Shown here: positions 58,626-64,000 of the stretch, piece by piece | How positions within the stretch are numbered: position 1 is the first letter of the stretch | Layout: each line of letters begins with the position of its first letter | Assembly: GCF_000427295.1 (NCBI RefSeq) | Contig: NZ_ATNM01000174.1 | Coordinates: forward strand, 1 to 64,000 | Source of the DNA: Cyclobacterium qasimii M12-11B | Lineage (GTDB): Bacteria; Bacteroidota; Bacteroidia; Cytophagales; Cyclobacteriaceae | Reading direction: 5' to 3' | Length of the DNA stretch: 64,000 bases | The notes under the pieces: model-generated | Seen by the model: only the letters and a program-made list of their open reading frames with translations | Told to the model about the DNA's origin: nothing | The model's database searches: none | Made by a program: the position numbers and the translations under genes

Positions 58626-59720
58626 TTGAAAAAGCTCGTTTTATTTCGGCTGTTATTGCTATCAGCAATGCTGCTGCTTGTACTATATTTCTACCTAATC
58701 CTATCAGGGAATTACGGGCCATCAGGTCCATTCCTGATAGGATTTATGGTATTGTTAGGCATTGCATTTAACTTAAACCCAAAACTTAAAGGCTACACCT
58801 ATACGGTGATGATATTCGGTGCCGCCACCCTGGCACTTTACTATCCACAACCTTTCATTTTTTATAAAGGGTATGCCCTTAGCCAATTGATTACCCCACT
58901 TATCCAATTCATTATGTTTGGAATGGGTACTGCAATGGCGGTTAAGGATTTTGTTCAAATTGGCAAAAATCCAAAGGGTGTATTTATAGGCTTGGTATGT
59001 CAATTGACCTTGATGCCTTTATCAGGATGGGCCATCGCTCATTGGAGCGGATTACCTATAGAAATTGCTGCTGGCATCATTCTGGTCGGCTGCTCCCCCA
59101 GTGGCGTAGCCTCCAATGTAATTAGCTACCTGGCCAAAGCCAACCTTGCACTGTCGATAACGATCACTGCCATGTCTACCTTGTTGGCGCCATTTGCTAC
59201 GCCATTTTTAATGAAATGGCTGGCAGGCTCAATGATAGAAATTAATGTCGGAGTCATGATGTGGAGCATCGTTAAAATGGTCATCATTCCAATTGGGGCG
59301 GGCTTATTGGTTAACCACCTGTTCCGTAATAGAATAAGCTTTCTACAAAAAGTAATGCCTACACTTTCAATGGTTGTCGTCGCCATTGTAATCGTTCTCA
59401 TCACCGCCTCAGGACGGGACAATTTAATGGATATTGGATTTATACTATTAGGACTTGTTCTCCTTCACAATATAGTGGGCTACCTTCTCGGGTATTCTGC
59501 AAGCAAAGCCCTTGGCCTGGATGAAAGAGATTCAAGGACCATCGCGCTAGAAGTGGGGCTTCAAAATGGCGGCATGGCTGGTGCTCTTGCCAAGGAAATG
59601 GGAAAATTAGCCACCGTGGGTTTGGCTCCTGCTGTCTTTAGCATCATTATGAACATTACCGGATCTGTACTCGCTTCTTACTGGCATAAAAACGAGCCAA
59701 AAGTAAAGACGAGAAAATAG
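58626..59720 (+). CDS. BASS-family Na+-dependent transporter, copy 2
   Basis: This intact 364-residue protein is a paralog of the neighbouring frameshifted copy. It has about nine to ten helices, with GCSPSGVASNVISYLAKANLA (Na+ site helix break) and EVGLQNGGMAGALAKE. The start is TTG, with the next gene-order element only 6 bp after the copy 1 stop. Members move bile acids, keto acids or other organic anions; the substrate here is unknown. Confidence 0.87.
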   Translation: MKKLVLFRLLLLSAMLLLVLYFYLILSGNYGPSGPFLIGFMVLLGIAFNLNPKLKGYTYTVMIFGAATLALYYPQPFIFYKGYALSQLITPLIQFIMFGMGTAMAVKDFVQIGKNPKGVFIGLVCQLTLMPLSGWAIAHWSGLPIEIAAGIILVGCSPSGVASNVISYLAKANLALSITITAMSTLLAPFATPFLMKWLAGSMIEINVGVMMWSIVKMVIIPIGAGLLVNHLFRNRISFLQKVMPTLSMVVVAIVIVLITASGRDNLMDIGFILLGLVLLHNIVGYLLGYSASKALGLDERDSRTIALEVGLQNGGMAGALAKEMGKLATVGLAPAVFSIIMNITGSVLASYWHKNEPKVKTRK

Positions 59721-59738
59721 ATCATTTATTTTCTCGTC
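59708..59738 (+). terminator. Terminator overlapping the BASS copy 2 stop
   Basis: GACGAGAAAATA (59708-59719) pairs with TATTTTCTCGTC (59727-59738) with a 7-base loop, followed by TTTGC. The stop codon (59718-59720) lies inside the hairpin. Confidence 0.65.
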
Positions 59739-59791
59739 TTTGCTTATTGGAAGGAATCTCTAAATGAAATTTTTTGACAAATCCCGATAAA

Positions 59792-62700
59792 CTATCGAAG
59801 TTTAAACACACGTACTGCTGAATTATTGAAGGAATAAACAAAGTAGGTTTCCCCAGCTACCTTAATGGTTTGAATATCCCTGACCTCTTTTTGAAAGAAT
59901 AAACCAGCTTTTGCTGCAGGGATTGCCTTTAGCTTAGCATTTTGTGCATCTATATTAAATACAAATCCTGGATTGGCATCCAACTGACCTGTGCTTACAC
60001 GGGTCTTCCTAATGTTACCTCCAGTTAGTAAAATTGACTGATTGTCTGCAGGAATTAAGGCTTTATTCATTGCAAACAGAGGAGAAAGCTGCAACTCCAT
60101 CGGTAATTTATCTGTGGTGAAATTACCTTTTCCATCATTGATTAAAGCAATTGAAGATAAACTTTCTGCCTGAAGCGTATCGGCTCCATTTAGATCTAAT
60201 GAACCGAAAAGGTCTTCCACGCTTACTTCTGCAAACGATTTATAATCCATAAATTCCCCTTTCAATTTAGGCAATTGTCCGATTATTTCATCCCTACTAA
60301 AGGCAAATGAACTTGTATCTGCTTTATAATAGGTAAGTATAGGGTCTGTTCTTCCATTGTTGTCAAAGTCTTTGTATACCACCTGTAAGGGTTGTTCGGT
60401 ATTGGCCTTGTAAACAAGGTTCTCTCCATAATTACCAGCCAAGAGATCCAAATCTCCATCTCCATCAAGATCTGTTGGATACAGGCTTAACCACCATCCC
60501 TTTGTCGCCTCGGTTAGTGCGGTATGCTTGGCTACAAATTGCTTTCCTTCAAGGCTGTATATCTGAATACCCATCCATTCTCCAGCAATAACCAATTCTG
60601 ATTTGCCATCCCCATTGGTGTCTACAAAGCAAGCATCGCTCACCAAGCCCGGTACCATCAACGCTGGGTTGTATTCCTGTGTGACATCTTTAAAGCTACC
60701 TTTTCCATCATTCTCCAACAAATAACTTCGCGGAGCTTCCGGATAATTGCCTGGAAGATAGCGTCCCCCTACGAACAAATCAGGCAAACCATCCCCATTG
60801 AAATCGCTGCTGGCAACTGCTCCGCCACTTACCGCCATCTGAGGAAGTGCTGAAATATTTCTTTTAAAATTACCTCTACCGTCATTGATGTAAAGCCTGT
60901 CCTGGTACAAGTCACTTTCTTTTGGATGATCAGTGCCTCCACTTACTACATATAGATCAAGGTAACCATCTCCATTTGCATCCAGCCAAAGCGCATCAGT
61001 GTCAGTATAACGACTGTCTGCTTCAAAAGCCGCTTGTTTACTTTCAGAGAATTTACCTTGGGAATTTTGCACATACAACACTGCTGCCTGGTCTTTTCCT
61101 CCTCCAATATATAAATCCTCTAGTTTATCGCCATTAACATCAGCGATGGCCAATTTAGGCCCCATAGCTCCCATACTATTGGGCATTAATCTGTCCTGAG
61201 AAAAATCTAGGAAATTGGTTTCCTGATGGGTATAAGTAATACCTAAGGCTCCGGTTACTTCTTCCAGTAATTTGGGAGTCTCTTTTTTCGCCAACTCTTG
61301 TAATTGACCCTCTGACTGATCCAGTAGTATTGTTTGATTAACCGAAACCTGAGCTATGGTTTGGGTTTCGCCTGTCGGCCAAAATACCTGTAAGCTATCT
61401 ATGCTTGAATTTTCTCCTAAACCAAAAACCAATTCCTGGTCTACAGAAGATTGATAGCCCCTGGTAGGTATTAGTTCCTGATGATATTGGTTACCATTTG
61501 AATAGACCAATACTTTGGTGCCTATACCTTTACTATTCAAACCTGTTCCTTTTAGTCTGACTTTAAGGAAGGAATGGTTGGATAACCTTTCGCTATTGTT
61601 TCTAAAGACCGTTACAGGGTCATTGGTATGACAGACGATAAGATCCAAATCACCATCTCCATCTAGGTCTGCATAAGCAGCGGCATTGGAAACGGTTTCT
61701 TCTTCCAAACCCCATTCTTTGGCTTTGTTTTCAAATTTTAAGTTGCCTTGATTATGGTACAAATAATTTCTAACATAAATCGGAGGCATCTTATCGATCA
61801 GTTCCATTAATGCTTCTTCTTTTCCAGTCTGATTGGCTTTTATCCGCGCATCTACCACGTAATTCATAAAATCCATGTCCAGGTAATTACGGGCGTAACC
61901 ATTGCTGATAAAAATATCTTTCCAGCCATCATTGTCAAAGTCTGCGGCCAAAACTGCCCAACTCCAATCGGTATGTGCCACTCCACTGTACTGAGCAATT
62001 TCCACAAAGTTTCCATCTCCTTGATTGAGCTGGAACATGTTGCGCATGCTTTGCGGATAAAAACCCTTATTCAATAATTCACTGTATTTACCATAATTCT
62101 CAGGCCCTAGCATTGCCTTCTGGTTGAAATTAAATTCCGGCATCATGTCCATTGTGAGCAAGTCAGGCAACAGGTCATTGTTCATGTCTGCTGCATCTGC
62201 CCCCATAGAAAATAGTGATACGTGCCCCATATGGCCTCTCAATGCCTCTTTAAAAGTGCCATCTTTTTGGTTGTAATAGAGGTAATCTTCTTCGTTATAA
62301 TCATTGCTAACATAGATATCTAGCCAGCCATCATTGTCATAATCACTTACTGTAACTGCAAGGCCGAAGCCCAGCACATTGTCAATAATGCCACTTTCTT
62401 TCGTGATGTCTACAAATTGACCATTGTCATTTCTATACAATCTATCGCCTAAAAAATCTCCGGTTCTGGATTTAAAAGAACCATCTATCCTGCTGAAGCC
62501 AGCATATTCCTGGGTGGAATGATTGAGAAGGAACATGTCCAAATCTCCATCATTGTCATAGTCGAAAAAAGAAGCTTGAGTTGAATATCCAGGGTCATCT
62601 AAGCCATAATCTTTTGCAGCTTCTACGAAAGTGAGGTCACCCTGATTGATATACAGCTGATTTGTACGTCTCTCTGGATCCTTGGCAGCTGATCTGCATA

Positions 62701-63093
62701 TATAAATATCTAAAAGTCCATCTCCATTTACATCAGCCATGGTAGTACCAGTATTCCACAAACCTGCTGCTTCGACACCAGCTTGAGAAGTGATGTCTTC
62801 AAATTCAAAATCGCCTTTATTCAAATAAAGTTTGCTGGCCATCATATTACCTGTAAAGTAAATGTCAGGCAAACCATCATTGTTAATATCGCCAACAGCT
62901 ACTCCTCCACCTTGATAAAAATAACCGTAGGTAAGCACATTGAAGGCATCTGATTCTTTTACCAAATTCTTAAACGAAATCCCTGATGAAGATGAGGAAA
63001 CTTTTGTAAACAAAGCATTCGGATCTTCCTGTTTGCATGAAAAAATGCTTGCCAACAAAAAAGATGTATCAGAGATTTAGAATAATTTTTCAT
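59792..63093 (-). CDS. CRTAC1-type FG-GAP/ASPIC lipoprotein, frameshifted in its signal peptide
   Basis: The long frame (from 63058) has 1088 residues with many FG-GAP/VCBS blades such as ADVNGDGLLDIYI and SDYDNDGWLDIYVSND. A central ASPIC/UnbV domain follows (GIGTKVLVYSNGNQYHQELI, about 510-590), then a second propeller set. A real start is ATG 63093 (MKNYSKSLIHLF). Adding one T to the T6 coding-strand run (63057-63062) gives LLASIFSCKQ, a lipoprotein signal, and 1100 residues. Such proteins sit beside SusCD pairs in Bacteroidota. Ligands and activity are unknown. Confidence 0.87.
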
Positions 63094-63124
63094 CGCATTC
63101 TTATTTTGGTATAAAACTAAAAAA

Positions 63125-63146
63125 AAGTGCCGTTAAAACGGCACTT
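63125..63146. terminator. Terminator after the SusD-like gene
   Basis: AAGTGCCGT and ACGGCACTT pair around a short loop, with a T run on each side depending on strand. On the minus strand it follows the stop of the SusD-like gene at 63176 and lies before the CRTAC1-type gene. Confidence 0.75.
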
Positions 63147-63175
63147 TTTTATTCATCTATATTAAATTTTTCTTA

Positions 63176-64000
63176 TTAATCTACTTTTTTATCCCACCAA
63201 AGCTTGGTGCTGTTCAAGTTTCCACCTACAAGTTCAGGGAACTCTTCAGCAGCTTCAACAGCTTCAATGTTATTGGAATATTCACCTGAAACGAAGATCA
63301 ACCTAGGCATCACCTCATCTTTAGCTACATCTAAGTTATCAGATGTTAAACGAGGGAAAGGTTTAGGGAAATTAGTTCTCCTTAACTCAGCCCAAGCTTC
63401 CCAACCATCAGGATAAATGGCAATCCATTTTTGGGTACCAATTTGCTCTAATTGTTCCTCACTTGTTCCTCCTGTTTTGAAGGCAACTGGGATATCTGAC
63501 ATAGCAGCAATGTTCCATTCAGGTTTGTAAGAATACGATACATCACTAGGTGTATTAGTGCTATTGATGTAAGCATCAACAGTAGCCGGTAAAGCTGCAA
63601 TTCTTGGTTCTGTTAAAGAAAGGGTAATTCCTTTTTCATAGAACTCCTGAGCTGTTCCGCCCATGGCCCATCCTTCAACTGCACCTTCTGCAAGCAAAAA
63701 CTGAGCTTCAGCAGCACTAAGTACTCTCCAAGGCTCTCCAGCAGCACTTCCGCCACGTCCTTCATTTAAGAAAATAGTACCCATATCTGAATTCAGATCA
63801 TTCAAATTAGGTGTTCCCAATTCTTCTCTGGTAAGTCCATTTCTTAAACCTTTGTGAGGCATGCCTTCTCCAGTGTTTACATAATCAACAGTTTCGCTGA
63901 AAAATACACCAGTTCTTGGATCTTCAAAACCCACCATTACACTTTCCATCAAAGCACTCATTCTGTACTCACCCCAGTTGGTAATGATCCAATAAGGATT
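63176..64000 (-). CDS. SusD/RagB-like nutrient-binding lipoprotein, C-terminal part
   Basis: The frame is open to the window edge, so the N-terminus is missing. About 274 residues are seen. The motif QKWIAIYPDGWEAWAELRR and the start NPYWIITNWGEY are typical of the SusD-like family. SusD proteins bind glycans or peptides at the outer membrane with a SusC porin. A susC partner is expected just beyond the right edge. The CRTAC1-like gene follows downstream after a terminator. Confidence 0.9.
   Translation of the reverse strand, partial: NPYWIITNWGEYRMSALMESVMVGFEDPRTGVFFSETVDYVNTGEGMPHKGLRNGLTREELGTPNLNDLNSDMGTIFLNEGRGGSAAGEPWRVLSAAEAQFLLAEGAVEGWAMGGTAQEFYEKGITLSLTEPRIAALPATVDAYINSTNTPSDVSYSYKPEWNIAAMSDIPVAFKTGGTSEEQLEQIGTQKWIAIYPDGWEAWAELRRTNFPKPFPRLTSDNLDVAKDEVMPRLIFVSGEYSNNIEAVEAAEEFPELVGGNLNSTKLWWDKKVD

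Overview
The window looks like a chromosomal segment of a member of the Bacteroidota, most likely order Cytophagales and family Cyclobacteriaceae (Cyclobacterium, Algoriphagus or Echinicola type). This is judged from protein families, not from a marker gene. The pointers are a SusD-like lipoprotein, a CRTAC1-type FG-GAP/ASPIC protein, families such as DUF2851, DUF3810 and GH172, an Nqr operon, a lone BatD, TAnnTTTG-type -7 promoter boxes, and AT-rich intergenic DNA with small palindromic repeats. No rRNA, tRNA or CRISPR array was seen.

Layout. 1-385: hairpin-rich intergenic repeats. 386-6400: mixed accessory genes (FMN reductase, a frameshifted toroid-type lipoprotein, a MazEF-like toxin-antitoxin pair, a ThuA-like protein, a frameshifted AhpD-like protein, a GH172/DUF2961 lipoprotein). 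6587-12556: an AT-rich defence module on the minus strand. Its core is a three-part phosphorelay in the order sensor/kinase, lone receiver, receiver-effector. This matches the Detocs antiphage system (dtcA-dtcB-dtcC), but the effector domain on DtcC looks like a TOPRIM nuclease rather than the well-known nucleosidase (PNP) domain. Beside it lie a group II intron remnant and a protein with a HEPN-type RNxxxH motif. 13101-16076: M28 peptidase, small membrane protein, tandem universal stress protein. 16306-18148: creD flanked by two direct copies of a hairpin-rich repeat of about 190-210 bp. 18326-20407: arsenic operon (ArsR, arsenate reductase-type phosphatase, Acr3).

20603-38578 is core housekeeping: pyrD, ftsK, a LolA-like carrier, pyrF, DUF2851, NeuD-like acyltransferase, trhO, nucleoside phosphorylase, ABC-F ATPase, batD, aroC, a dicarboxylate/glutamate symporter, an Nfu-type scaffold and DUF3810. 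38635-43466 is a decayed tandem duplication of an adenine deaminase plus histidine kinase unit: two kinases remain, but one ade copy is only a fragment with an in-frame stop. 43626-50001 holds cmk, ispH and nqrABCDE, with no nqrF after nqrE. 50106-64000 holds DUF502, an RffA-like aminotransferase, two PAS/receiver signalling proteins, an SMP-30-like lipoprotein, an exported Rid protein, tandem BASS transporters, a CRTAC1-like lipoprotein and the C-terminal part of a SusD-like protein.

An important caveat: at least six genes, and probably also dtcA, are broken by a single-base change that falls in a short mononucleotide run. In each case one base added or removed restores a full family-length protein. 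This pattern fits homopolymer errors in the assembly better than independent gene decay, so the broken genes should be read as probably intact until checked against raw reads.
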